Positions 40,304 through 49,555 of a stretch of 64,000 bases of DNA are shown piece after piece. Each line of letters opens with the position of its first letter. The stretch's first letter is position 1. Under the pieces are notes generated by a model that did not search any database, was not told the DNA's origin, and saw only the letters and a program-made list of their open reading frames with translations. The DNA comes from Gammaproteobacteria bacterium (GTDB lineage: Bacteria > Pseudomonadota > Gammaproteobacteria > Pseudomonadales > Pseudohongiellaceae). Both the position numbers and the translations under genes were made by a program. The DNA is taken from the NCBI GenBank assembly GCA_021773355.1, contig JAJFKE010000046.1, positions 62,001-126,000 of the forward strand, in the 5' to 3' direction.

Positions 40304-40433
40304 CTAAGTTGCTTGATCAGTTAAAGACTAATACAGTTCAGTAGGTACAGCAATTTATTAGCGTTTGTGATTCGGTGATGCTTGCGTCAATTGTTGAGCA
40401 AGATTGTAGCTAGCAACCGAAGAAGTAAAAGTA

Positions 40434-41303
40434 ATGAGTGAAACGGGCATCCTCTACATAGTGGCAACCCCCATCGGAAACCTCGATGACATATCCAAAA
40501 GAGCGATCGAGATACTGAATTCCGTAGATCTGATTGCGGCAGAGGATACGCGTCATAGCCAGAAATTGATGCAGAGTATACAGGTTAGTACGCCCTTGGT
40601 TTCGCATCACGATTTCTCCAGTGATAGCGCTATTGAAAAGGTATTGGATAAGCTGGTTTCTGGAAGTTCTGTTGCTCTAATTTCCGACGCTGGCACCCCC
40701 TTAATTTCTGATCCAGGTTACAGGCTTGTGTTAATGGCGCGACAGCGGGGCTTATCTGTAATGCCTGTACCAGGAGCCAGTGCACTAATTGCGGCGCTAA
40801 GCGTCTCGGGTTTGGCCACGGATAGATTCACTTTCGAGGGTTTTCTGCCAAGCAAGGCAACTGCCAGGCAAAAACGATTAGCTGAACTAGCCGAAGAACA
40901 GCGCACGCTGGTATTCTACGAGTCTACACATAGAATCGTGAACAGTTTAATCGATATGCAACATGCGTTTGATCGGGATCGAATAATATTTATAGGACGT
41001 GAATTAACTAAACGTTTCGAATCGCATTTTCTAGGTTCTGCCGCGGAATGTGTGCAGTGGTTAGAACAAGATGCTAATCAACAAAAAGGTGAATTTGTTG
41101 TCATCGTATCGGGTTGTGATGAGCAAGTGGAAGAATTGCGTAGGCATGAACAAGCGATGAAAATTGTAAGACTCTTAAAAGCAGAAACCTCTATGAAGAA
41201 AGCAGTAAGTTTGGCGAGTCAAATTACCGGAGCACGCAAGAACCGCTTGTATGAATCTGCTTTGCAAGACTTAAGTGACACGGAACTACCCGTCTCAAAA
41301 TAA
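40434..41303 (+). CDS. rsmI: 16S rRNA (cytidine1402-2'-O)-methyltransferase
   Basis: 289 residues, tetrapyrrole-methylase fold. Uses SAM to add the 2'-O-methyl at C1402 in the decoding centre, the same base RsmH modifies at N4. Motifs LYIVATPIGNLDDIS near 7-21, ALISDAGTPLISDPG near 80-94, and VMPVPGASAL near 108-117. It faces away from lpoA and lies just before rnpB and the dcw cluster. Confidence 0.96.
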   Translation: MSETGILYIVATPIGNLDDISKRAIEILNSVDLIAAEDTRHSQKLMQSIQVSTPLVSHHDFSSDSAIEKVLDKLVSGSSVALISDAGTPLISDPGYRLVLMARQRGLSVMPVPGASALIAALSVSGLATDRFTFEGFLPSKATARQKRLAELAEEQRTLVFYESTHRIVNSLIDMQHAFDRDRIIFIGRELTKRFESHFLGSAAECVQWLEQDANQQKGEFVVIVSGCDEQVEELRRHEQAMKIVRLLKAETSMKKAVSLASQITGARKNRLYESALQDLSDTELPVSK

Positions 41304-41327
41304 TTCTTATTGTAACCACGCTCGATT

Positions 41328-41333
41328 TACATT
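41328..41333 (+). promoter_or_regulatory. Candidate -10 element of rnpB
   Basis: TACATT ends 8 bases before the likely RNA start near 41341-41343. A weak -35 (TTCTTA, 18-base spacer) precedes it. Confidence 0.35.
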
Positions 41334-41342
41334 AGTCTTCGC

Positions 41343-41727
41343 TTCGAGTCAGCCGGGCAATTGCTGCTTTTCGCTCTTCGTTTGTCGACTATCGATCTAT
41401 GAGGAAATTGGCAGAGGAAAGTCCGGGCTCCATAGAGCGGGGTGCCAGATAACGCCTGGGGGGCGTAAGCCCACGGCAAGTGCAACAGAAAGTATACCGC
41501 CTCGTAGCTTTCGAGTTATGAGGTAAGGGTGAAATGGTGTGGTAAGAGCGCACCGCGCGGCTGGCAACAGTTCGTGGCAAGGTAAACCCCACCCGGAGCA
41601 AGGCCAAATAGGAATCTAATAATGCTGCTCGCATTGGATTCGGGTAGGCCGCTACAAGCCTGTGGTGACGCAGGCTGCAGATGAATAATTGTCCTCGACA
41701 GAACCCGGCTTATAGGCTGGCTCGCTT
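41343..41727 (+). ncRNA. rnpB: RNase P RNA, bacterial type A
   Basis: About 385 bases, close to the 377 of E. coli. This is the catalytic RNA that trims the 5' leader of pre-tRNA. Universally conserved pieces are present in order: GAGGAAAGTCCGGGCTCC-like CR I (reads GAGGAAAGTCCGGGCTCC from 41413), GCAACAGAAAG, AGGGTGAAA and GGTAAGAGCGCACCG, GGCAAGGTAAACCCC, GGAGCAAGGCCAAATAGG, and ACAGAACCCGGCTTAT (CR V). Helix P1 pairs CGAGTCAGCC (41345-41354) with GGCTGGCTCG (41715-41724). A T-rich run after P1 acts as terminator. Ends are set by pairing and are approximate. Confidence 0.96.
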
Positions 41728-41908
41728 TTATTTTTGTCCCACTTTAATACAATCCTTGAATAATTCTTAATAATCTACTTTAACTAACTTTGCTATTAAA
41801 TTGTTATTGCTAAGATTGCTTTTCTTGGCAATGACTGTTTTCCGACATTTTCCCCGCTTTTAGCCGCAAGTTCGCGCACTTTCTTGATAGAAATCAGTCA
41901 AATAAGGC

Positions 41909-41937
41909 TTGCGCTGGCGCATTACTGCCTCTATAGT
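41909..41937 (+). promoter_or_regulatory. Promoter Pmra for the dcw cluster
   Basis: TTGCGC (41909-41914), a 17-base spacer, TATAGT (41932-41937). Predicted start near 41944, about 90 bases before mraZ and directly ahead of the MraZ-type boxes. Confidence 0.65.
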
Positions 41938-41946
41938 GTCACTTTG

Positions 41947-41981
41947 TGGCGAAAAGTGGAAAAAATTGTTGATTTGTGGGA
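41947..41981 (+). promoter_or_regulatory. MraZ operator: four 10-bp-phased TGG boxes
   Basis: TGGCG (41947), TGGAA (41957), TGTTG (41967) and TGGGA (41977) recur at exact 10-base steps. E. coli MraZ binds TGGGN repeats separated by 5 bases near its own promoter and represses the cluster, so this is very probably the autoregulatory site. Confidence 0.7.
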
Positions 41982-42033
41982 ATTGAAGGATCCAAACCCA
42001 CTGCACAACTTCCAATAATAATGGGGACAACAA

Positions 42034-42489
42034 GTGTTTCGCGGCATAAATACTATCAATCTCGATGCAAAAGGGCGTATGGCTATGCCTGCGCGTTACC
42101 GTGAGCAGTTGACCACGCATTGCTCTGGGCATCTAGTAGTTACTATCGACACCAATCACCGATGTCTGTTGCTCTATCCACTGGCAGAGTGGGAACAAAT
42201 AGAGCGCCAAATAGAATCTCTCTCCAGTTTCGACCCAATGTCACAACGAGTCAAACACCTACTTATTGGTCATGCTAACGATCTTGAGCTCGATGGCAGC
42301 GGCCGGGTTTTGCTTCCCCAGGAATTACGATTGTACGCGCAGCTGGAAAAACATGTGTGCCTCATCGGTCAGGGAAAAAAGCTGGAGATCTGGAGTCAAG
42401 AAACCTGGAATCAACAACGGGATCAATGGTTAACAGAATCAACGTCCGAAGGAGAGTTGCCAGATAAACTGCGGTCGCTGGCGCTCTAG
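42034..42489 (+). CDS. mraZ: Transcriptional regulator MraZ
   Basis: 151 residues from GTG 42034 with GGGGA upstream. Two AbrB-like MraZ domains (about 1-55 and 75-125), each with the DxxGR pattern (LDAKGRMAMPARYR and LDGSGRVLLPQELR). It forms a ring-shaped oligomer that binds direct repeats upstream of its own gene and dampens dcw expression. First gene of the cluster; 1 base separates its stop from rsmH. Confidence 0.97.
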   Translation: MFRGINTINLDAKGRMAMPARYREQLTTHCSGHLVVTIDTNHRCLLLYPLAEWEQIERQIESLSSFDPMSQRVKHLLIGHANDLELDGSGRVLLPQELRLYAQLEKHVCLIGQGKKLEIWSQETWNQQRDQWLTESTSEGELPDKLRSLAL

Positions 42490-42490
42490 C

Positions 42491-43435
42491 TTGAACAATG
42501 TGAGCGCAGAGCCATCCCACGCAACAGTATTAATGCAAGAGGCGGTGGACGCTCTTTCTATTCGGGATGACGGTGTATACATAGATGCAACATTTGGCAG
42601 AGGTGGGCATAGCCAGTTAATTCTCGAACGACTAGGACCGAATGGTCGGCTGATTGTCTTCGACAAAGATCCAGATGCTATTGAGGTAGCTTTAAAGCTG
42701 AAACAGGAAGATCCAAGGTTAGATGTTGCTCATGCTCCCTTTAGTGAACTTGAGTCCTGGTTAAGCTCCGCAGAACTCAATGGAACTATTGATGGCATCG
42801 TTTTTGATTTAGGAGTTTCCTCGCCGCAGTTGGATAACGCTGAAAGAGGGTTTAGCTTTTTGCGAGATGGACCGTTAGATATGCGAATGAATCCTGCGGT
42901 TGGCATCAGTGCCAAACAATGGATTAACAGCGCCTCAGAACAGGAAATTGCCGATGTGCTCTACCAATACGGAGAGGAGCGGCATTCCAGGCGCATGGCG
43001 AGAAGGGTCATTTTGGAGCGAGAGCAGAAGCAAATTTCGACGACGGCTGAATTGGCAGAAATTATAAAGGAAGCAAATCCGTCTTGGGAAAGAGACAAGC
43101 ATCCGGCTACCAGAGCATTTCAGGGTATACGCATATTTATTAATGATGAGTTGAGCGAGTTAGAGCAAGGTCTGCAGCAAGCGCTAAGGGCGTTGAAGGT
43201 TGGTGGCAGGCTTGTGGCCATAAGTTTTCATTCGTTAGAGGATCGAATGGTTAAGAAATTTATTGCCTTGCAGACTAAGGGAGATAGCTTTCCACGGGAC
43301 CTGCCGATTCCTCAGAGTGCGCTGAATCCGACGCTGAAATCAATTGGAAAACGAATAAAGGCCGGTTCTGTTGAAATCGAAAGAAATCCAAGAGCGAGAA
43401 GTGCGGTAATGCGGGTGGCCGAGAAGATCGCCTAG
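42491..43435 (+). CDS. rsmH: 16S rRNA (cytosine1402-N4)-methyltransferase
   Basis: 314 residues from TTG 42491; GTG 42500 is an alternative. SAM-dependent Rossmann enzyme that methylates N4 of C1402, partner of RsmI. Motifs: HATVLMQEAVDAL at the start, DATFGRGGHS (SAM loop), GVSSPQLDNAERGFSF, and ISFHSLEDRMVKKF near the C-terminus. Formerly MraW; sits at its invariant place in the dcw cluster. Confidence 0.97.
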   Translation: MNNVSAEPSHATVLMQEAVDALSIRDDGVYIDATFGRGGHSQLILERLGPNGRLIVFDKDPDAIEVALKLKQEDPRLDVAHAPFSELESWLSSAELNGTIDGIVFDLGVSSPQLDNAERGFSFLRDGPLDMRMNPAVGISAKQWINSASEQEIADVLYQYGEERHSRRMARRVILEREQKQISTTAELAEIIKEANPSWERDKHPATRAFQGIRIFINDELSELEQGLQQALRALKVGGRLVAISFHSLEDRMVKKFIALQTKGDSFPRDLPIPQSALNPTLKSIGKRIKAGSVEIERNPRARSAVMRVAEKIA

Positions 43436-43454
43436 CTAAATATCAATCGATGAA

Positions 43455-43820
43455 ATGGACGCAAGTATGAGTCGTAAGAGAGCAAGCAAGACTAACAAGC
43501 AAGACATGTGTCAGATGTCTGTTTGGCAGTGGGCGGGAGTCTCGCGATTTTCAGCTGTTAGTCTGTTCATCGCTTTAACTCTGGTGCTAGCTACAGGATT
43601 GTCAGTTGTGGCAACCACCCATGACAATAGGTTCGCTTTTAATGAATTGCAGGAGTTAAGAGAGCACGCGAATCGATTAGAGGTGGAGTGGGGTCAATTG
43701 CTTATTGAGCAAAGCACCTTCGGCGTAGAAGGTCGTATCGAGCAGAAGGCGCTTGAGCAATTGCAGATGGAAGTGCCTGATATCACAAGTATCGTAATGG
43801 TGACTCATGAGCAACACTAG
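43455..43820 (+). CDS. ftsL: Cell division protein FtsL
   Basis: 121 residues: a basic cytoplasmic tail (1-30), one membrane helix (about 35-54), and a periplasmic leucine-zipper-like coiled coil (about 60-95). FtsL forms the FtsQLB complex, which links divisome assembly to activation of FtsWI. It overlaps ftsI by 14 bases. Confidence 0.93.
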   Translation: MDASMSRKRASKTNKQDMCQMSVWQWAGVSRFSAVSLFIALTLVLATGLSVVATTHDNRFAFNELQELREHANRLEVEWGQLLIEQSTFGVEGRIEQKALEQLQMEVPDITSIVMVTHEQH

Positions 43821-45534
43821 GCTATCTCAGTTTTTACAGCTGTGGCGACTCTATTTGGTGTTGTTCGCGATGTTTCTTTGTGTGATTGCCATTGGTTGGA
43901 AAGTGAGTGCGCTGCACATTCTTGAAAGAGACTTTCTGCAGAGTCAAGGTGATGCGCGGACAATTCGCACGGTGCCATTAGTTGCAAACCGTGGGTTAAT
44001 AACAGACAGAAACGGTGAGCCGCTCGCGGTTAGTTCTCCAGTTAAATCGATCTGGGTCAATCCGCAAGAATTGGGGAGCAATATTTCGTCGATTAACAGT
44101 CTGGCGAGTGAGTTAGATCTAAACGCTGATACTCTGAATCAAAATATCCAAAGAAATGGTAGCAAAGAATTTCTCTATATAAAGAGACGCCTGGCGCCTG
44201 CTGAGGCGGATAGGGTTCTATCCTTAAATATCAATGGAGTATATGGACAACAGGAATATCAAAGGTTTTATCCGCAGGGAGAGGTGGCAGCCCATCTAGT
44301 CGGATTTAGTGATGTCGATGATGTTGGCCAAGAGGGGCTTGAGCTCACTTACGATGAATGGTTGCAAGGCGTACCCGGTAGGCGTCAAGTTATAAAAGAC
44401 AGGCGCGGGCACATTATTGAAGAGCTAAATACAATTCAGACGGCACAGCCTGGGAAAAACCTCGAACTTAGTATCGATTTTCGTTTACAGAACCTGGCTT
44501 ACAAAGAACTTAAAGAAGAGTTTATTAGCCGTCGTGCAAAAGCTGCGTCAATCGTAGTGCTTGATGTTGATACCGGCGAAGTGCTGGCGATGGCGAATCA
44601 GCCTTCTTACAACCCCCACAATAAAGCCAACATGACCGACTTTAGTGTGTTGCGAAACCGCGCCATAACCGATGTATTCGAGCCGGGATCACCGATAAAG
44701 GCATTTACCGTGGCTGCCGCCTTGGAATCTGGCTTGTACACACTTGAGACAGTTATCGAGACTAGCCCCGGTTGGATGATGGTTAATGGGAAAGAGGTTC
44801 AGGATTTATTCGATTACGGCACATTGAATTTAACTAAAGTGATTACCAAGTCCAGCAATATTGGTTCCACCATGATCGCCTTTGAAATTGGACCAGAGCC
44901 TATTCGTGATGTTTTGGAGCGGGTTGGCATGGGCCAGGTTTCTGGTACCGGTTTTCCAGGTGAGCGTGGGGGTGTACTGCCAAATCATCGCAGCTGGAGT
45001 CGAATAGAAACAGCGACATTTTCCTTCGGTTACGGCCTTTCCACAACCGCGCTGCAACTGGCTCAGGCCTATTCGGTTATCGGCGATGGTGGGATTAGAA
45101 AGCCAGTGTCTTTACTAAAGCTTGATGAAGCTGGTTTGCAAAACCTGCCTAGAGATCAAGTGCTAAGCAAAACCATTAGTAATCAGGTTTTAGCAATGCT
45201 CGAAACCGTAGTCGATCCATCTCGCGGTGGCTCCGCACGTGAGGCACGAGTTCCTTTTTACGATGTGGCAGGGAAAACAGGAACAGTTCATGTGGTTGGT
45301 GAGTTTGGATACCAGGACAAAGTGCACAATTCCCTGTTTGTTGGCTTGGTTCCAGCGAGTGACCCGAAATTGGTTATTGTTGTTATCGTGTACGAGCCGA
45401 AAGGTGATGAGCATTATGGTGGTCAGGTGGCTGCTCCCGTATTTTCAAGAGTAGCTTCCGGTGCCATGAGAATTCTAAATATTGCTCCAGACAATATTCC
45501 GGAAAATCAATCAGCACAGTTGAGTTTACTCTAA
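43807..45534 (+). CDS. ftsI: Septal peptidoglycan transpeptidase FtsI (PBP3)
   Basis: 575 residues. N-terminal membrane helix (about 15-34), pedestal domain (about 60-215), and transpeptidase domain (about 225-555). Active-site motifs: Ser295-Pro-Ile-Lys298 (SxxK), Ser349-Ser-Asn (SxN), and KTGT near 488. It cross-links septal murein with FtsW. The SPIK motif has Pro and Ala (SPIKAF) where most relatives have STVKP, but the catalytic residues are intact. One base separates it from murE. Confidence 0.96.
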   Translation: MSNTRLSQFLQLWRLYLVLFAMFLCVIAIGWKVSALHILERDFLQSQGDARTIRTVPLVANRGLITDRNGEPLAVSSPVKSIWVNPQELGSNISSINSLASELDLNADTLNQNIQRNGSKEFLYIKRRLAPAEADRVLSLNINGVYGQQEYQRFYPQGEVAAHLVGFSDVDDVGQEGLELTYDEWLQGVPGRRQVIKDRRGHIIEELNTIQTAQPGKNLELSIDFRLQNLAYKELKEEFISRRAKAASIVVLDVDTGEVLAMANQPSYNPHNKANMTDFSVLRNRAITDVFEPGSPIKAFTVAAALESGLYTLETVIETSPGWMMVNGKEVQDLFDYGTLNLTKVITKSSNIGSTMIAFEIGPEPIRDVLERVGMGQVSGTGFPGERGGVLPNHRSWSRIETATFSFGYGLSTTALQLAQAYSVIGDGGIRKPVSLLKLDEAGLQNLPRDQVLSKTISNQVLAMLETVVDPSRGGSAREARVPFYDVAGKTGTVHVVGEFGYQDKVHNSLFVGLVPASDPKLVIVVIVYEPKGDEHYGGQVAAPVFSRVASGAMRILNIAPDNIPENQSAQLSLL

Positions 45535-45535
45535 A

Positions 45536-47068
45536 ATGAACACAGCAGAACAACTGAATTCGAACGGCTCCCTGCTTAACCTCATCAATGGCTTGGTTAG
45601 CTTGCCCGATCCACTACCGAAAGCAGTAAATGTAACTGCGACTGGTATTCAGATGGACAGTCGACTATTGCAGAAAGGCGATTTATTCCTTGCCTGTTTT
45701 GGTCGCAATCATGATGCTCGAGATTTTATTGGCGAAGCGCTGCAACTAGGCGTAGTGGCTGTGTTGGCGGAATCTGGCGGAGAATGGCAGGGTACCAAAA
45801 TTATTGATGATGTTGCGGTAATAGCTGTTGACAACCTGTCAGCGAAACTCAGTGAGATCGCTGCGAGATTTTACGCACATCCCAGCCGCAGTCTGAATGT
45901 GATTGGTATTACCGGGACCAACGGCAAAACCAGTTGCAGTCAATTTATCGCACAGGCACTAACGTCCTCAGGGTACAGCTGTGGAACCATGGGCACACTT
46001 GGTTACGGTGTTTACGGTGAGCTTAAAGAAACTCAATTAACCACGCCCGATCCCGTCTTTACTCAGATGGCTTTGGCAGAAATGGTGCGTGATGGTATTA
46101 ACCCTGTAGTAATGGAGGTTTCCTCTGTGGGGCTGCATCAAAAACGCGTGAAGGCAGTCAAATTTGATACCGCTATTTTCACCAATCTAACACGAGATCA
46201 TCTTGATTATCATGAGAGTATGGAAGCCTATGGGGACAACAAGAAGAAGTTGTTTACAAGCGATGGGCTTAGGCATGCCATCGTTAATCTCGATGACCCT
46301 TATGCTCTAGCTATTATCAATTCCATTGCGCCAAGTGTGGAGATTTCCACCTTCAGTATAAAAAATCCAGCAGCTACTGTTCATGTTGAGGAACTCTTAC
46401 TAACTCGTCATGGTTTCGAGGCGCGCATCGTTACGCCCTTGGGTATGGGGAATGTTAAGGGTAAATTGATCGGCTATTTCAACATAAGTAATCTAATGGC
46501 TGTTATTACCGCTTTGATCAGTTATCTACCGCGGCGAAAAGAGATAGATATAAATCAATTGTGTGAGTTGGTATCAGGCTTGAGTCCGGTAGACGGACGC
46601 ATGGAAATTATTGGTGATCACAAGGAAATAACCGCGGTGGTTGACTACGCCCATACACCGGATGGCTTACGCAGCGCGTTGCGTGGACTCAGAGATCATT
46701 TTAGTGGAAATATTTGGTGTGTCTTCGGTTGCGGTGGAAATCGCGATAGAGGCAAGCGTCCAATTATGGGTGAAATAGCAGAAAATTATGCTGACAAATT
46801 GATCGTTGCAGATGACAACCCTCGAAACGAAGAGGGTGATGAAATAGTTCAGCATATACTCAGCGGAATGAGTAACCCGGATCGGGTAACCGTGCTAAGG
46901 GACAGGGCTGAGGCAATATCCTATGCAATTAAAAACGCCGAGGCCGGCGATGTTGTGTTAGTGGCAGGAAAGGGCCACGAGACTTACCAGGATGTAGGTG
47001 GCAATAAACTCATTTTCAGCGATGCGAATCAGGTGAGATTGGCATTACAAGCTCGCGACAAGACTTAG
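45536..47068 (+). CDS. murE: UDP-MurNAc-L-Ala-D-Glu:meso-diaminopimelate ligase
   Basis: 510 residues, Mur ligase family: N-terminal UDP-binding domain, ATP domain with GITGTNGKTSCSQF near 124-137, and C-terminal domain. DNPRNEE near 424-430 is the meso-DAP recognition motif, so the wall contains DAP rather than lysine. Cytosolic, adds the third residue of the stem peptide. Directly followed by murF. Confidence 0.97.
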   Translation: MNTAEQLNSNGSLLNLINGLVSLPDPLPKAVNVTATGIQMDSRLLQKGDLFLACFGRNHDARDFIGEALQLGVVAVLAESGGEWQGTKIIDDVAVIAVDNLSAKLSEIAARFYAHPSRSLNVIGITGTNGKTSCSQFIAQALTSSGYSCGTMGTLGYGVYGELKETQLTTPDPVFTQMALAEMVRDGINPVVMEVSSVGLHQKRVKAVKFDTAIFTNLTRDHLDYHESMEAYGDNKKKLFTSDGLRHAIVNLDDPYALAIINSIAPSVEISTFSIKNPAATVHVEELLLTRHGFEARIVTPLGMGNVKGKLIGYFNISNLMAVITALISYLPRRKEIDINQLCELVSGLSPVDGRMEIIGDHKEITAVVDYAHTPDGLRSALRGLRDHFSGNIWCVFGCGGNRDRGKRPIMGEIAENYADKLIVADDNPRNEEGDEIVQHILSGMSNPDRVTVLRDRAEAISYAIKNAEAGDVVLVAGKGHETYQDVGGNKLIFSDANQVRLALQARDKT

Positions 47069-47083
47069 TTGGGGAACATAGGT

Positions 47084-48451
47084 TTGATTGGAACCATGAC
47101 ATTGTCCCTGCTAGCTGAAGAGTTGGATGGTGAACTGCAAGGTGAAGATATGATATTTTCAAATGTATCCACCGACACCCGTTCCTTATCAAATGGTGAT
47201 CTATATCTTGCTCTGGTCGGAGAAAACTTTGACGGCAATAATTTTGTAGAACAGGCGAAGAGAAAAGGCGCCTGTGGTGCGGTAATTTCTCGAGACATTG
47301 ACTCGACACTAGCAACACTGCGAGTAATTGATACACATGTTGGCCTAGCGAAAATAGCGAATCTTACACGCCAGCGCAGCACTGCGAAGGTGGTGGCACT
47401 AACGGGAAGTCAGGGTAAAACCACAGTAAAGGAAATGCTAGGCGCGGTCCTTGGTTCCTGTGCAGATTGCCTGATCACTGAAGCTAATTTTAATAATACG
47501 ATCGGAGTTCCTCTTACTTTGTTGAAGATAGAGGAACAGCATAGATTTATTGTGGTGGAGATGGGTGCCGACCGTGCAGGTGAAATCGCCTTCAGCGTTG
47601 CGGCGACCCAGCCTGATATTGCTCTGATTACGAATGCGAGTCCAGCACACATTGAAGGCTTTGGTTCTCTGCAAGGAATAGTGCTGGCCAAAGGGGAAAT
47701 AATCGAAGGTCTTAAAGATGACGGTGTACTGATTCTTAACGCGGATGACGCTCATATTAATGATTGGCTTGTGCGAGCAGGTAGCAAGAGAACGGTAAAG
47801 TTCAGCTATAGCAACTCACTTGGAACAGCGGAATACTATGCTGCTGATGTACAGGTTCAAAACGACGGGTCTAGTCGTTTTAGTCTAATTACTCCTGTTG
47901 GTAAGCAGACAGTAACAATCGATTTTCTCGGCAAGCACAATATCCTTAATGCTGTCGCAGCGGCTGCTGCGGCCATCGAGGCTGGAGCGACTCTGGAAAA
48001 AGTGGCGCAAGGCTTGGCCGGGTTAAAACCAGTAGAAGGAAGGCTTTCAAAATTTGTTGGGCTTAATGGTTGTGTGGTAATCGATGACAGTTATAACGCG
48101 AGTCCCAGCTCTTTTTTTGCCGCAATCGATGTTCTTTCTCATATGCCTGGAAGGAAAATATTGATCGCAGGTGATATGAAAGAGTTGGGAGCGGAAGCCA
48201 ATTCCGCGCATATCTCTGTAGGTGAATATGCAAGTAGTACCGCAATTGATGAAGTCTGGGCAACCGGTGAGAAAGCAAAGTTAGTTATAGATGCCTACCA
48301 AGGTCAGGGAAGATATTTTTCCAGTAAAGACGAGCTGGTGCAGGCGCTTGTAGCAATCGCAGATTCAGAATTGACTGTTCTGATTAAGGGGTCGCGTGGA
48401 GCAAGAATGGACGAAGTAGTCGCCTCACTTACCCCAAGCGGAGAAATCTAA
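47084..48451 (+). CDS. murF: UDP-MurNAc-tripeptide:D-Ala-D-Ala ligase
   Basis: About 455 residues. It adds the D-Ala-D-Ala dipeptide, finishing the UDP-MurNAc-pentapeptide. ATP motif [14 protein letters not shown] is near residues 106-119; [11 protein letters not shown] near 330 is typical. TTG 47084 is chosen because GGGGA lies 8 bases upstream; TTG 47069 and ATG 47096 are in frame, so the first dozen residues are uncertain. It shares a base with the mraY start (TAATG). Confidence 0.95.
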   Translation: MIGTMTLSLLAEELDGELQGEDMIFSNVSTDTRSLSNGDLYLALVGENFDGNNFVEQAKRKGACGAVISRDIDSTLATLRVIDTHVGLAKIANLTRQRSTAKVVALTGSQGKTTVKEMLGAVLGSCADCLITEANFNNTIGVPLTLLKIEEQHRFIVVEMGADRAGEIAFSVAATQPDIALITNASPAHIEGFGSLQGIVLAKGEIIEGLKDDGVLILNADDAHINDWLVRAGSKRTVKFSYSNSLGTAEYYAADVQVQNDGSSRFSLITPVGKQTVTIDFLGKHNILNAVAAAAAAIEAGATLEKVAQGLAGLKPVEGRLSKFVGLNGCVVIDDSYNASPSSFFAAIDVLSHMPGRKILIAGDMKELGAEANSAHISVGEYASSTAIDEVWATGEKAKLVIDAYQGQGRYFSSKDELVQALVAIADSELTVLIKGSRGARMDEVVASLTPSGEI

Positions 48452-49533
48452 TGCTAGTTTGGCTTTCAGACTACTTGATTCAATTCGATAACATTTTTTC
48501 CGTTATTCAATATATTACTGTACGGGGCATCTTTAGTGTTTTGACGGCCCTGGGGATATCTCTGGTGATTGGTCCCACCATGATTCGCCGTCTGAATTAC
48601 CATCAGATTGGTCAGGTCGTCCGAGACGATGGTCCCGAAACTCACTTTAGTAAGGCGGGTACTCCCACTATGGGCGGCGCGCTTATACTAGTCAGTATCA
48701 CATTTAGTACCTTGCTCTGGTCTGACTTAAAGAACCATTATGTCTGGGTGGTATTGTTGGTGACAGTCCTGTTTGGTGCAATTGGCTGGGTTGATGACTA
48801 CCGAAAAGTATTCGAACAAAATACAGCAGGGCTTTCTGCCGGATGGAAATTATTCTGGCAGACATCCATTGGGCTGGCTGCGGCTATCGCGCTTTACTAC
48901 ACAGCTTTCAGTGCTGTCGAAACCAGTTATATAGTGCCCTTTTTTAAAGATGTATCTATTGATGTAGGTGTCTTATATATCGTACTCAGCGCTTTCATCA
49001 TCGTCGGGTTTAGCAATGCAGTAAACCTGACCGATGGCCTGGATGGGCTAGCGATTCTACCGACGGTGATGGTTGGCGGTGCACTTGGCGTAATTGCCTA
49101 TCTGGCAGGTCATGTCGAATTTTCTGCCTATCTTAACATTCCCTACGTGGTTGGTTCTGGAGAGGTAGTTATTTTCGCCGGTGCCCTACTGGGCTCGGGT
49201 CTTGGGTTCTTGTGGTTTAACACCTACCCAGCACAAATTTTTATGGGAGATGTAGGGGCCTTAGCTCTAGGAGCCGCTCTCGGTGTCATGGCAATTATTT
49301 CAAGACACGAAATTGTGTTGTTTATTATGGGGGGTATTTTCGTGGCGGAAACGGCTTCGGTCATCATACAGGTAGCGTCTTTTAAATTAACGGGTAAGCG
49401 AATATTTCGCATGGCGCCCCTGCATCATCATTTTGAATTAAAGGGATGGCCGGAACCAAGAGTGATTGTTCGCTTTTGGATTATTACCGTAATGTTGGTT
49501 CTATTTGGATTAGCAACACTTAAGCTTCGCTAA
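48451..49533 (+). CDS. mraY: Phospho-MurNAc-pentapeptide transferase
   Basis: 360 residues, ten membrane helices. It transfers phospho-MurNAc-pentapeptide to undecaprenyl phosphate, making lipid I at the inner membrane. Motifs: [12 protein letters not shown] near 68-79, GWVDDYRKV near 112-120, [13 protein letters not shown] near 189-201, and [15 protein letters not shown] near 322-336. The conserved Asp pairs and His triad are present. Confidence 0.98.
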   Translation: MLVWLSDYLIQFDNIFSVIQYITVRGIFSVLTALGISLVIGPTMIRRLNYHQIGQVVRDDGPETHFSKAGTPTMGGALILVSITFSTLLWSDLKNHYVWVVLLVTVLFGAIGWVDDYRKVFEQNTAGLSAGWKLFWQTSIGLAAAIALYYTAFSAVETSYIVPFFKDVSIDVGVLYIVLSAFIIVGFSNAVNLTDGLDGLAILPTVMVGGALGVIAYLAGHVEFSAYLNIPYVVGSGEVVIFAGALLGSGLGFLWFNTYPAQIFMGDVGALALGAALGVMAIISRHEIVLFIMGGIFVAETASVIIQVASFKLTGKRIFRMAPLHHHFELKGWPEPRVIVRFWIITVMLVLFGLATLKLR

Positions 49534-49555
49534 TTATTAACTGGAATGGGAAAGG

